Positions 49,445 through 57,904 of a stretch of DNA of 64,000 bases are shown one piece after another. The stretch is from CAVZZG01 sp963779685. GTDB lineage: Bacteria; Actinomycetota; Thermoleophilia; Gaiellales; F1-60-MAGs149. Below the pieces are notes generated by a model, which made no database searches, was not told the DNA's origin, and saw only the letters and a program-made list of their open reading frames with translations. Within the stretch, counting starts at the first letter, position 1; each line of letters begins with the position of its first letter. A program made the translations under genes and the position numbers. The stretch covers positions 186,001 to 250,000 of the forward strand of contig CAVZZG010000003.1 of NCBI GenBank assembly GCA_963779685.1, written 5' to 3'.

Positions 49445-52030
49445 GTGCTGCGCATCCGTCACGCGGGTCGGCGACTGCTCGAGGTCGTCCTCGGCCGTCG
49501 CGGTGCCCGGCAGCGGCTCCTGGAGGCTGAGGAGCGCTACCGGACGCTGGTCGAGCAGTTGCCGCTGGTCACGTACATCGATGCGCTGACGGAGACCGCG
49601 TCCTCGATGTACATGAGCCCGCAGGTGGAGGCGCTGCTCGACTATCCGGCCGTGGATTGGCTCGGCGACCCCGAGTTCTTCGCCAAGGTGCTGCACCCGG
49701 ACGATCGTGAACGGGTGCTCGCGCTGGTCGACCACTGCAACCGGACGGCCGACCCGTTCCGGGCCGACTATCGCCTCATGGCACGCGATGGCCGCACCGT
49801 CTGGGTCCAGGACGAGAGCCTCGTCCAGCGAAGCGCCGATGGGCGTCTGCTGTTCACCCAGGGCTACCTGCTCGACATCACCGAGCGCAAGGAGGCCGAG
49901 CAGCGGCTGGCGGCCGAGCACGGCGTCGCGCGCGTGCTGGCCGAGGCAGTCACGGTCGAGGAGGCGGCGGCTCGGATCGTGGCCGTCCTCCGCACCGTGT
50001 TCGGCTGGAACTCGGTGGTCATCCGGGTGCTCGACCGGGAGGCGGGTGCGTTCCCCGCCGGGCCGCCCGAGGACGAGTGGAGCGAAGCGCCTTCCAACCG
50101 GGTTCGCGCCGGCGGCGACGCCGTATGGACGCCGGCGGAGAACGTGGCCGTGTACGCCGAGCCGATTCGCGCCGGAGCGGAGCTGATCGGCGTGATCGCA
50201 CTCCGCCTCGACACGAGTCGCGAGCCGGGCGCGGCCCTGACCCGGACGATCGCGATGATCGCAAGCCAGGTCGGGCAGTTCATCGATCGCAAGCAGTCGG
50301 AGCACGCGGTGCACGAGAGCGAGGCGCGCAAGCGCGCGATCCTCGACTCGGCCCTCGACTGCGTCATCACGGTCGATCACGACGGTCGCATCATCGAGTT
50401 CAACCCCGCCGCAGAACGGGCCTTCGGGCGGTCACTTGCCGACGTCCGCGGCCGGGGCGTCATGGACCTGCTGATCCCCGCGCGCCTGCAGGACGTGGCC
50501 GCGAGGACGCTGCGCCAGTGCGTCGGGAACGACCCGTCGGGCCTGCTCGGCCGCCGCATCGAGACCGAGGCGCTGCGGGCCGACGGCAGCGAGTTCCCGA
50601 TCGAGCTGACCGTCGTCCGGGTCGACCTGCCGGGGCCGCCGCTGCTGACGGCATATGCTCGCGACATCACCGACCGGCGCGCCGCCGAGGAGGGGCGCGC
50701 CCGGGCGGAGACGGAGCTGCGCCACCTCGCACTCCACGACGGCCTGACCGGCCTGCCGAACCGGATCCTGTTCCACGACCGCGTGATGCAGGCGCTTGCC
50801 CGCAGCGAACGCAACCGCGCCCCCTTCGCGGTGCTGCTGATGGACCTCGACCGCTTCAAGGAAGTCAACGACACGCTGGGCCACCACACCGGCGATGCGC
50901 TCCTGCACGAGCTCGGCAACCGCCTGCTCGCGTGCGTCCGCCCGGCCGACACCGTCGCCCGGCTCGGCGGCGACGAGTTCGGGTTCCTGCTCGACGACAT
51001 GGCGGCCGACGAGGCCGTCGAGGTCGTCGACCGGATCCAGGCCACCCTCGGCGAGCCGTTCCCGTTGCAGCGCCTGCTGCTCGAGGTCGAGGCGAGCATC
51101 GGCATCGCGCTCTTCCCGGAGCACGGGGATACCGTCGATCTGCTCCTGCAGCGCGCGGACGTCGCGATGTACTCGGCCAAGCGGTCGGGGTCGCAGTTCG
51201 CGTTCTACGACGCGGCCCAGGACGACCACACACCGGCGCGACTGACCATGATCGGCGACCTGCGCCGTGCCATCGAGGAGCGCGAGCTGGTGCTGCACTA
51301 CCAGCCGCAGATCGACCTCGGCAGCCGTGACGTGACGGGTGTCGAGGCGCTGCTGCGCTGGCAGCATCCGGAGCGGGGGTTGCTCAGCCCGGATGAGTTC
51401 GTGCCCGTGGCCGAGCGATCCGGGCTCATGCACGCCCTGACGCGGTACGTCATCGACGAGGCGTTGCGGCAGCGCGCCCACCTGCAGCGACTCGGATTCG
51501 AGCTCACGGTCGCCGTCAACGCCTCCATGCGCAACTGCGTCGACGGCTCGTTCCCGGCCGACGTGGCCGAGCTGCTGGAGCGCCACGGCACGGCGCCGAC
51601 GGCTCTCGAGCTCGAGATCACCGAGCACGCCGTGATCGCGGATGGGTTCCGGGCCAAGGCGGTGCTCGACGCGCTGAGCCGCACCGGCGTGACGATCGCG
51701 ATCGACGACTTCGGTACGGGCTACTCGTCGCTGGCGTTCCTGCGCCGCCTGCCGTTGAAGGCGATCAAGGTGGATCGGTCGTTCGTGGCCGACATGACGA
51801 CCGACCATGACGACGCCGTCATCGTCCGCGCCACCATCGACCTCGCGCGGAACCTCGGTCTCCGGGTGGTGGCGGAGGGCGTCGAGACGACAGCCGTGCT
51901 CACGGTGCTGACCGGGCTCGGCTGCGACGCCGCCCAGGGGTTCCTCATCAGTCAGCCCCTGGCGCCCGAACAGCTGATCGCATGGCTGACCGAACGGCGC
52001 GAGAACCCCGACGCGTCCCGGGCTGCCTGA
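49445..52030 (+). CDS. PAS-GAF-PAS-GGDEF-EAL cyclic-di-GMP signalling protein
   Basis: 861 residues from GTG. PAS1 (about 25-155), GAF-like (about 160-285), PAS2 (about 290-430; ILDSALDCVITVDHDGRIIE), GGDEF (about 440-600; intact RLGGDEFGF) and EAL (about 615-855). The EAL domain keeps GVEALLRWQHPE, ELEITEHAV, IDDFGTGYSSLAFLRRLPLK, KVDRSFVADM, EGVET and AQGFLISQPL, so both cyclase and phosphodiesterase residues are present. The first sensor lacks membrane helices, so it is cytoplasmic. Its target is unknown; the Tad pilus in this window is a possible output. Confidence 0.92.
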   Translation: MLRIRHAGRRLLEVVLGRRGARQRLLEAEERYRTLVEQLPLVTYIDALTETASSMYMSPQVEALLDYPAVDWLGDPEFFAKVLHPDDRERVLALVDHCNRTADPFRADYRLMARDGRTVWVQDESLVQRSADGRLLFTQGYLLDITERKEAEQRLAAEHGVARVLAEAVTVEEAAARIVAVLRTVFGWNSVVIRVLDREAGAFPAGPPEDEWSEAPSNRVRAGGDAVWTPAENVAVYAEPIRAGAELIGVIALRLDTSREPGAALTRTIAMIASQVGQFIDRKQSEHAVHESEARKRAILDSALDCVITVDHDGRIIEFNPAAERAFGRSLADVRGRGVMDLLIPARLQDVAARTLRQCVGNDPSGLLGRRIETEALRADGSEFPIELTVVRVDLPGPPLLTAYARDITDRRAAEEGRARAETELRHLALHDGLTGLPNRILFHDRVMQALARSERNRAPFAVLLMDLDRFKEVNDTLGHHTGDALLHELGNRLLACVRPADTVARLGGDEFGFLLDDMAADEAVEVVDRIQATLGEPFPLQRLLLEVEASIGIALFPEHGDTVDLLLQRADVAMYSAKRSGSQFAFYDAAQDDHTPARLTMIGDLRRAIEERELVLHYQPQIDLGSRDVTGVEALLRWQHPERGLLSPDEFVPVAERSGLMHALTRYVIDEALRQRAHLQRLGFELTVAVNASMRNCVDGSFPADVAELLERHGTAPTALELEITEHAVIADGFRAKAVLDALSRTGVTIAIDDFGTGYSSLAFLRRLPLKAIKVDRSFVADMTTDHDDAVIVRATIDLARNLGLRVVAEGVETTAVLTVLTGLGCDAAQGFLISQPLAPEQLIAWLTERRENPDASRAA

Positions 52031-52033
52031 TCG

Positions 52034-52906
52034 TCAGTCGCGCTCGACGCGGCGGAGGAACCCGTCGACCGTCGCGGTGTAGAGCTCGAGTTCCTCGAGG
52101 TGGGCGATGTGAGCCGAGTGCTCGAAGATGACCAGTTCGGCACCCTCGACCCCGGCGCGGATCGTCTCGGCGCAGGCCGGCGTGATCTCGTCGTAGCGAC
52201 CGCACGTGATGAGGGTCGGTACGTCGATGCGGCCGAGGTCGGCCGACCGGTCCCACGTGCGCAGCGGGCCCGTGACGTCGAACTCCGTCGGCCCGTTCAG
52301 CGTGTGGTAGACCTGGTTGGTCTCGAGCGCCTCGGAGGTGCGCAGCATCGCGTCCGGCCAGGGGCCGTTGCGATACAGGTGCCGCGTGTAGAACTCCATC
52401 ACCGCCGGGCCGTAGGCCGGGTCGTCGTACGCGCCGCGGGCACCGAGCTCGATCAGCGTGCTGCGAGCCGGTTCGGGCATCGCATCGATCAGGCGGGCAG
52501 CCTCTGCCACGAACTGCGGGATGCTGGCGCTGGTCGAGGCGAGCACGAGGCCGGCGACGCCGGTCGTACCGCGGCAGAAGTACTCGATCGCCAGCCACCC
52601 GCCCCAGGACTGCCCGAGCATGTGGCAGCGGTCGAGGCCCAGCGCGGCCCGCACCTGGTCGAGTTCGGCGACGAACCGGTCGACCGTCCACAGCGACGGG
52701 TCGTCGGGCTGGTCGGAGTTGCCGCAGCCGAGCTGGTCGTACACCACCACCGGCCGCAGCTCTGCGATCCGTTCCGCGAAGGGCCGCAGGTACTGGTGCG
52801 TGGCGCCCGGGCCGCCGTGCAGGAGCAGCAGTGGGGGCTGGTCGCCGGTGCCCATGGTCTCGTACCACACGCGCCCGCCGGTGACGTCGATGGAGCCGGT
52901 GGCCAT
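52034..52906 (-). CDS. alpha/beta hydrolase, proline iminopeptidase family
   Basis: 290 residues from MATGSIDVTGGRVWYETMGT. Oxyanion HGGPGATHQYLRPFAERI; nucleophile Ser in MLGQSWGGWLAIEYF; Asp in LITCGRYDEITPACAETIR; His near FEHSAHIAHLEELELY. HGGPG and GQSWGG are marks of the prolyl aminopeptidase/tricorn-interacting F1 family. It releases N-terminal proline or related amides. Divergent from the GNAT gene with 22 bases between starts. Confidence 0.88.
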   Translation of the reverse strand: MATGSIDVTGGRVWYETMGTGDQPPLLLLHGGPGATHQYLRPFAERIAELRPVVVYDQLGCGNSDQPDDPSLWTVDRFVAELDQVRAALGLDRCHMLGQSWGGWLAIEYFCRGTTGVAGLVLASTSASIPQFVAEAARLIDAMPEPARSTLIELGARGAYDDPAYGPAVMEFYTRHLYRNGPWPDAMLRTSEALETNQVYHTLNGPTEFDVTGPLRTWDRSADLGRIDVPTLITCGRYDEITPACAETIRAGVEGAELVIFEHSAHIAHLEELELYTATVDGFLRRVERD

Positions 52907-52928
52907 GCGCGCAACGATACCGGAGACC

Positions 52929-53468
52929 GTGACCACCGCACTGCCCCAGCTCCGAACCACGCGTCTCCTGATCAGGTCCGTCGTCGCCGGCGATGAGGCG
53001 GCGTGCAGGCGCACGCTCGCGCCTGACGACGAGGCCTCGTTCCTGCGCTGGATGGCCTGGATCGAGACCAACCACGTCGTGCTCGCCGATCTCCTGCAAC
53101 CGCCGTACGGGGAGCGGGCGATCGAGGTCGCAGCGACCGGCGAGGTGGTGGGGCTCGTCGGCCTCGTGCCGATGCTCGCGCCGTTCGGCCAACTCGAGGA
53201 GGAGGGCGGCGACGTACCGTTCACGTGCGAGGTCGGGCTCTACTGGGCACTCGACCCGGCCCATCGCGGTCGCGGCTACGCGACCGAAGCCGCCACGGCC
53301 CTCGCCTCGGCTGCGCTCGAGCGAATGCGCCTCCAGCGGCTGGTCGCCGCCACCGAGGAGTCGAACATCGCATCCCAGGCCGTCATGCGGCGCATGGGGA
53401 TGCGCCTGCTCCGCAACCGCAGCGCCGAGCCGAGCTGGTTCCAGGTGGTCGGGCTCCTCGAGCCATGA
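52929..53468 (+). CDS. GNAT-family N-acetyltransferase (RimJ/RimL-like)
   Basis: 179 residues from GTG. LPQLRTTRLLIRSVVAGDEA is the usual N-terminus of RimJ/RimL-type enzymes; EVGLYWALDPAHRGRGYATE then AATALASAALERM holds the acetyl-CoA-binding R-G-x-G-Y/A motif; EESNIASQAVMRRMGMRLLR follows. Probably acetylates an amine on a protein or small molecule; target unknown. It converges on the flavin reductase gene (10 bases). Confidence 0.88.
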   Translation: MTTALPQLRTTRLLIRSVVAGDEAACRRTLAPDDEASFLRWMAWIETNHVVLADLLQPPYGERAIEVAATGEVVGLVGLVPMLAPFGQLEEEGGDVPFTCEVGLYWALDPAHRGRGYATEAATALASAALERMRLQRLVAATEESNIASQAVMRRMGMRLLRNRSAEPSWFQVVGLLEP

Positions 53469-53478
53469 CGCACCGCGC

Positions 53479-53982
53479 CTACAGCGTCCGGAAGCCGCCG
53501 CGGAAGAACACCAGCGGCTCGGCCTCGTGCTCGTCGACCGACGTGACCAGGCCCGTGAAGATCACGTGGTCGCCGCCGGGTAGGAGCGAGTACAGGGTGC
53601 AGTCGAGGTGCGCGAGCGCCCCGTGGATGCGGGGGGCGCCGCCCTGTCCGGGCTCCCAGGTGACGCCCGCGAACTTGTCGTCGCTGCGGCGGGCGAAGGC
53701 CATGCAGACCTCCTCCTGGTCGGCCGCGAGCAGGTTGACCGTGAACGCGCCGGATGCGACCAGGGCCGGGCGCGTGCCGGAGCTGCGGGCTGCGCAGACG
53801 AGCACGAGTGGCGGATCCAGCGACAGCGACGTGAAGGCGTTGGCGGCGAAGCCGTAGGGCTTCTCGTCGAGCGTGGTCGTGATCACAGCGACCCCGGTCG
53901 GGAACTGTCCGGCCACGCGACGGAGGTCGGCGCCGTCGACTCCGGTGGAGGTATGCGATTCGTGGTCCTCGTCGCCGCGCAT
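53479..53982 (-). CDS. flavin reductase family protein (monooxygenase partner)
   Basis: 167 residues. LRRVAGQFPTGVAVITTTLD, PYGFAANAFTSLSLDPPLVL, GAFTVNLLAADQEEVCMAFA and the late PGGDHVIFTGLVTSVDEHEA match the HpaC/flavin:NADH reductase family that supplies reduced FMN or FAD to two-component monooxygenases. It is divergent from the luciferase-like monooxygenase, with only 11 bases between the two start codons. This strongly suggests they form one system. Confidence 0.9.
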   Translation of the reverse strand: MRGDEDHESHTSTGVDGADLRRVAGQFPTGVAVITTTLDEKPYGFAANAFTSLSLDPPLVLVCAARSSGTRPALVASGAFTVNLLAADQEEVCMAFARRSDDKFAGVTWEPGQGGAPRIHGALAHLDCTLYSLLPGGDHVIFTGLVTSVDEHEAEPLVFFRGGFRTL

Positions 53983-53993
53983 CGTCGTGTGTC

Positions 53994-55151
53994 ATGGTAG
54001 ATGCGATGCGCTTCTCGATCTTCCACAACCTCGGGGCGCCCGGGGATCTCGACCGGTATGCGGCGTACATGGACGAGGCTCGCGAGTTCGCCCGGGCGGC
54101 CGAGGCGGCCGGGTTCTGGTCGATCTGGTACACCGAGCACCACTTCGGGCACGAGGGCATCGAGATCACCCCGAACCCGGTGGTGATGAGCACCGACATC
54201 GCGGCCCGCACCTCGACCATCCGGATCGGGCAGGCGGCGAGCATCATCACGTTCTGGCACCCCCTGCGGCTGGCCGAGGACCTCGCGATGCTCGACCAGC
54301 TCTCGGGCGGGCGGCTCGAGGTGGGCATCGGGCGAGGTCTCTACGGCCGCGAGGCGCTCAACCTCAACCCGATCGCCGACCCGCGCAACGAGGAGCAGAA
54401 CCGGTCCCTCTTCGAGGAGACGCTCGACATCATGGTGAAGGCATGGTCGGAGGAGTTCTTCTCCCACCACGGGCGGTTCTACGAGTTCCCCCAGCCGGGA
54501 ATCCGCTGGAACCACCCGCTGTCGCCGCCCGACCCGCGGTTCACCGACGAGCGTGGCATGCTGACGAAGATGTCGGTGACGCCGCGACCCCTGCAGCGGC
54601 CGCACCCGCCGCTCTGGCAGGTCATCGACACGCCACGGTCGATCGCATGGGCTGCGGGCCGGGGCATCCAGGGTCTCGTCTGGCTGCCACCGGTCTCGTC
54701 GCTCAAGGCTCGCTTCGCCCTCTACCGCGAGACCCGCGAGCAGGCGACCGGTGTGGCCGTGCGCCCGGGCGAGGGCCTGAGCCTCGTGCGCGACTGCTAC
54801 GTCGCGCCGACGATGGAGCAGGCCCGGCGCGAGTTCGAGCAGGCGGTCATGACCACGTACCGGTGGATCATGCACTGGCGCGGCACGCGCAACCTGCTCG
54901 AGGCCGACGAGGCCCCCGGTACGCAGATCGAGCTCGACTACGACACCATCCATCCCCGCAATCAGCTCGTCGGCACGCCGGACTACGTGGCCGAGAAGAT
55001 CGACGAGCTGCGCAGCGAGATCGGCCTCGAGCACCTCGTGCTCTGGACGACCCATCCCGGTCTCGAACACGCTCGCGCGATGCGGAGCCTCGAGCTGTTC
55101 GCCTCGGACGTGATGCCGCGGTTCGCGGCCAGGGAGGAGATCCCGCGGTGA
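53994..55151 (+). CDS. LLM-class (luciferase-like) flavin-dependent monooxygenase
   Basis: 385 residues; ATG at 53994, with MRFSIFHNLG at 54006 as alternative. TIM-barrel luciferase-like fold: WSIWYTEHHFGHEGIEITPN, IRIGQAASIITFWHPLRLAE, GGRLEVGIGRGLYGREALNL, and YDTIHPRNQLVGTPDYVAEK. Uses reduced flavin from the divergent reductase to oxygenate an organic substrate. The downstream genes (AA_synth, hydrolase, aldehyde dehydrogenase) overlap it and probably process the product. Confidence 0.9.
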   Translation: MVDAMRFSIFHNLGAPGDLDRYAAYMDEAREFARAAEAAGFWSIWYTEHHFGHEGIEITPNPVVMSTDIAARTSTIRIGQAASIITFWHPLRLAEDLAMLDQLSGGRLEVGIGRGLYGREALNLNPIADPRNEEQNRSLFEETLDIMVKAWSEEFFSHHGRFYEFPQPGIRWNHPLSPPDPRFTDERGMLTKMSVTPRPLQRPHPPLWQVIDTPRSIAWAAGRGIQGLVWLPPVSSLKARFALYRETREQATGVAVRPGEGLSLVRDCYVAPTMEQARREFEQAVMTTYRWIMHWRGTRNLLEADEAPGTQIELDYDTIHPRNQLVGTPDYVAEKIDELRSEIGLEHLVLWTTHPGLEHARAMRSLELFASDVMPRFAAREEIPR

Positions 55152-55702
55152 AGTTGCGGAAGCTGATCTGCACGGTCGAGGAGACGCTGCTCGAGGGCGG
55201 GCGCGGCGTTTCGCCGGTGCCGCGCGTGGTGGTGGTTCTGGCCGTGATCGAGAACCCGTGGAAGGAGCGCGGGTTCGTGGAGGACCTCACGCCGCTGATC
55301 GACGAGGTCGCGCCGGCCCTCGGCAGGCTGCTCGCGCCACGATGCGTGGAGGCGCTCGGCGCCCGGGTGGAGGCGTACGGCAAGGCGGCGATCGTCGGGC
55401 TGAACGGCGAGCTGGAGCACGGGTCCGGCCTCATCCACACGCTCAAGTTCGGCAACCCGTTCCGCGATGCGGCGCACGCGACCACGCTGCTGCCGGCCGT
55501 CGAGAAGGTCGCGGCCGCAGGCGCCACGTTCGACATCCCGCTCAAGCACGTCACCGACGCAACCATCCGCTCCCACCATCAGACCGTGACCGTGTGCGTG
55601 GCCGACGCGCCGCGGCCAGACGAGATCGTGATCGGGCTCGCGGCGGCCTCGTCCGGCCGGCCGCAGCAGCGTCTCCGGGCCTTCGCGCCCGAGGAGCGGT
55701 GA
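55148..55702 (+). CDS. AA_synth-family (DUF1185) protein
   Basis: 184 residues from a GTG overlapping the monooxygenase stop. MKLRKLICTVEETLLEGGRG, VVVVLAVIENPWKERGFVED, GKAAIVGLNGELEHGSGLIH, KFGNPFRDAAHATTLLPAVE and FDIPLKHVTDATIRSHHQTV are characteristic of PF06684. Members are named amino-acid synthesis proteins but have no firm enzymatic role. Here the gene lies between a monooxygenase and a hydrolase, so a catabolic role is plausible. Confidence 0.82.
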   Translation: MKLRKLICTVEETLLEGGRGVSPVPRVVVVLAVIENPWKERGFVEDLTPLIDEVAPALGRLLAPRCVEALGARVEAYGKAAIVGLNGELEHGSGLIHTLKFGNPFRDAAHATTLLPAVEKVAAAGATFDIPLKHVTDATIRSHHQTVTVCVADAPRPDEIVIGLAAASSGRPQQRLRAFAPEER

Positions 55703-56394
55703 GCGACCCGATCGTCCTGCTCCACGGCGTGGGCCTCGATCACACGGTCTGGGATCCCGTGGTGGGCCTCTTGCGCGCGGCCGGCGACCACGATGTCGTC
55801 GCCGACGACCTGCCTGGGCACGGCGGACGCCCGCTACCCCGGCCGGCATCCCTCCGCTCGCTGGCACCGGCGATCGACCGCCCGTGCCACCTCGTCGGCT
55901 TCTCGCTGGGCGGCATGGTGGCGAGCCGGCTTGCGGCCGATCGCCGCGATCTCGTGCGCTCGCTCACGCTCGTTGCCACCGTCGGCCGCCGCACGCCCGA
56001 CCAACGGGTCGCCGTGCAGGCCCGGCTGGCAGCCGCCGAGGCCGACTTCGGGGCCTCCGTCGAGGCGGCGCTCTCCCGGTGGGGCTGCGAGCCCGGCGGC
56101 CCCGTGGATCGGGTGATGCGGGCCAACGACGTGCAGGACTACCTCGCCGCCTACCGGGTGTTCTGCGAGGCCGACGCCGAGACCTGGGAGCTCTACCCCG
56201 GGCTCACCCTGCCGGTGCTTGCGATCACCGGTGCCGACGACACGGGCTCGACGCCGGCCATGTCCGCGGCGATCGCTGCGGCCGTGCCCGACGGGCGCGC
56301 GGTGATCGTGCCCGGAACACGGCACCTGGTCGTGCTGGATGCGCCCGAGGCCGTCGCGGATGCGATCATGACGAACGTCAGGAGGGCCGAATGA
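55699..56394 (+). CDS. alpha/beta fold hydrolase (3-oxoadipate enol-lactonase-like)
   Basis: 231 residues from a GTG overlapping the DUF1185 stop. VLLHGVGLDHTVWDPVVGLL oxyanion region, nucleophile in HLVGFSLGGMVASRLAADRR, acid in LAITGADDTGSTPAMSAAIA, His in VIVPGTRHLVVLDAPEAVAD. C-C, ester or amide hydrolysis of a ring-opened or oxygenated product fits the cluster. It overlaps the aldehyde dehydrogenase start by four bases. Confidence 0.87.
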   Translation: MSDPIVLLHGVGLDHTVWDPVVGLLRAAGDHDVVADDLPGHGGRPLPRPASLRSLAPAIDRPCHLVGFSLGGMVASRLAADRRDLVRSLTLVATVGRRTPDQRVAVQARLAAAEADFGASVEAALSRWGCEPGGPVDRVMRANDVQDYLAAYRVFCEADAETWELYPGLTLPVLAITGADDTGSTPAMSAAIAAAVPDGRAVIVPGTRHLVVLDAPEAVADAIMTNVRRAE

Positions 56395-57890
56395 CAGCGG
56401 TCGGGTTGCAGACCTACGATCACTACATCGGCGGGGAGTGGGTTCCCGCCGCGGAGGGCGAGACGTTCGAGAGCTTCAACCCGGCCTCCGGGCAGGCCTG
56501 GTACCGGGCGGCGCGGGGGAGTGCCACGGACATCGGGCGTGCGGTCGCGGCGGCGCGGACGGCGTTCGAGCACCCGAGCTGGCGAGGACTCACGGCCACC
56601 GCCCGGGGGCGGCTCCTGCGGCGGCTCGGCGACCTGATCGGCGAGAACGCCGAGCGCCTGGCCGTCGCCGAGGCCACGGACAACGGCAAGCTGATCCGCG
56701 AGATGCGGGGCCAGTTGGCGGTGCTGCCCGAGTGGTACTACTACTTCGCGGGTCTGGCCGACAAGGTGCACGGCGAGGTGATTCCCGCCCTCCGCAAGGA
56801 GATCCTCAACTACACGCTGCGTGAGCCGATCGGCGTGGTCGGGGCGATCACGCCGTGGAACTCGCCGTTGCTGCTGACGTCGATGAAGCTCGCGCCCGCG
56901 CTGGCCGCCGGCTGCACGATCGTCGTCAAGCCGAGCGAGCACACCTCGGCGAGCCTGCTCGAGATGATGCCGCTGTTCGAGGAGGCGGGCTTCCCCGCCG
57001 GCGTCGTGAACGTCGTGACCGGCTTCGGCGCCGACTGCGGCCAGGCCCTGGTCGACGATCCCGGCATCGACAAGCTCGCGTTCACCGGCTCGAGCGCGGT
57101 CGGCCGGATGATCGCCGCGACGGCCGGGAAGCGGCTGGTCCGCGTCACCCTCGAGCTGGGCGGCAAGTCGCCGCAACTCGTCTTCGCCGACGCCGACCCG
57201 CAGAGCGCGGCGATGGGCATCGTGGCCGGCGTGTTCGCGGCCGCCGGCCAGACCTGCGTCGCGGGCTCGCGCGTGTTCCTGCACGAGGACATCCACGATG
57301 AGGTGCTCGAGCGGGTGCTCGACCGCACTCGCCGGATCCGCATCGGCGACCCGCTCGATCCCGAGACCGAGCTGGGTCCGCTCGCCCTGCGTGAGCAGCT
57401 GGCGAAGGTCGAGCACTACGTCTCCGTCGGACGCGACACCGACGGCGCGACCCTGCTGTACGGCGGCGGCCGGCCGGCCATCGCCGCGGAGACCGGCGGC
57501 TGGTATCACGAGCCGACGATCTTCACCGATGCCCGCAACGACATGACGATCTGCCAGGAGGAGATCTTCGGCCCGGTTGCGATGGTCATGCGCTTCCGAA
57601 CCGAGGAGGAGGCCGTCGAGCTTGCCAACGCCACTCCCTACGGCCTCGCCGCCGGCGTCTGGACCCGCGACCTCGCGCGGGCCCACCGCGTCGCCTCCGG
57701 CATCTCCGCCGGCACGGTCTGGATCAACACCTACCGTGCCATGTCGCCGATGTCGCCGCTCGGCGGGTTCGGGCTCAGCGGCCTCGGCAAGGAGAACTCG
57801 ACCGAGGTGATGCGCGAGTACACGCGCCTCAAGTCCATCTGGGTCAACACGAGCGACGAGCCGACGGCCGACCCGTTCGTCCTGCGCTAA
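56391..57890 (+). CDS. aldehyde dehydrogenase family protein
   Basis: 499 residues. YDHYIGGEWVPAAEGETFES, GVVGAITPWNSPLLLTSMKL, Glu in VTLELGGKSPQLVFADADPQ, catalytic Cys in AAGQTCVAGSRVFLHED, and TICQEEIFGPVAMVMRFRTE. NAD(P)-dependent oxidation of an aldehyde to acid, probably the last step of the monooxygenase-hydrolase route. Converges on the D-amino-acid dehydrogenase gene. Confidence 0.93.
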   Translation: MTAVGLQTYDHYIGGEWVPAAEGETFESFNPASGQAWYRAARGSATDIGRAVAAARTAFEHPSWRGLTATARGRLLRRLGDLIGENAERLAVAEATDNGKLIREMRGQLAVLPEWYYYFAGLADKVHGEVIPALRKEILNYTLREPIGVVGAITPWNSPLLLTSMKLAPALAAGCTIVVKPSEHTSASLLEMMPLFEEAGFPAGVVNVVTGFGADCGQALVDDPGIDKLAFTGSSAVGRMIAATAGKRLVRVTLELGGKSPQLVFADADPQSAAMGIVAGVFAAAGQTCVAGSRVFLHEDIHDEVLERVLDRTRRIRIGDPLDPETELGPLALREQLAKVEHYVSVGRDTDGATLLYGGGRPAIAAETGGWYHEPTIFTDARNDMTICQEEIFGPVAMVMRFRTEEEAVELANATPYGLAAGVWTRDLARAHRVASGISAGTVWINTYRAMSPMSPLGGFGLSGLGKENSTEVMREYTRLKSIWVNTSDEPTADPFVLR

Positions 57891-57904
57891 GGGCTAAGGC
57901 CCGC

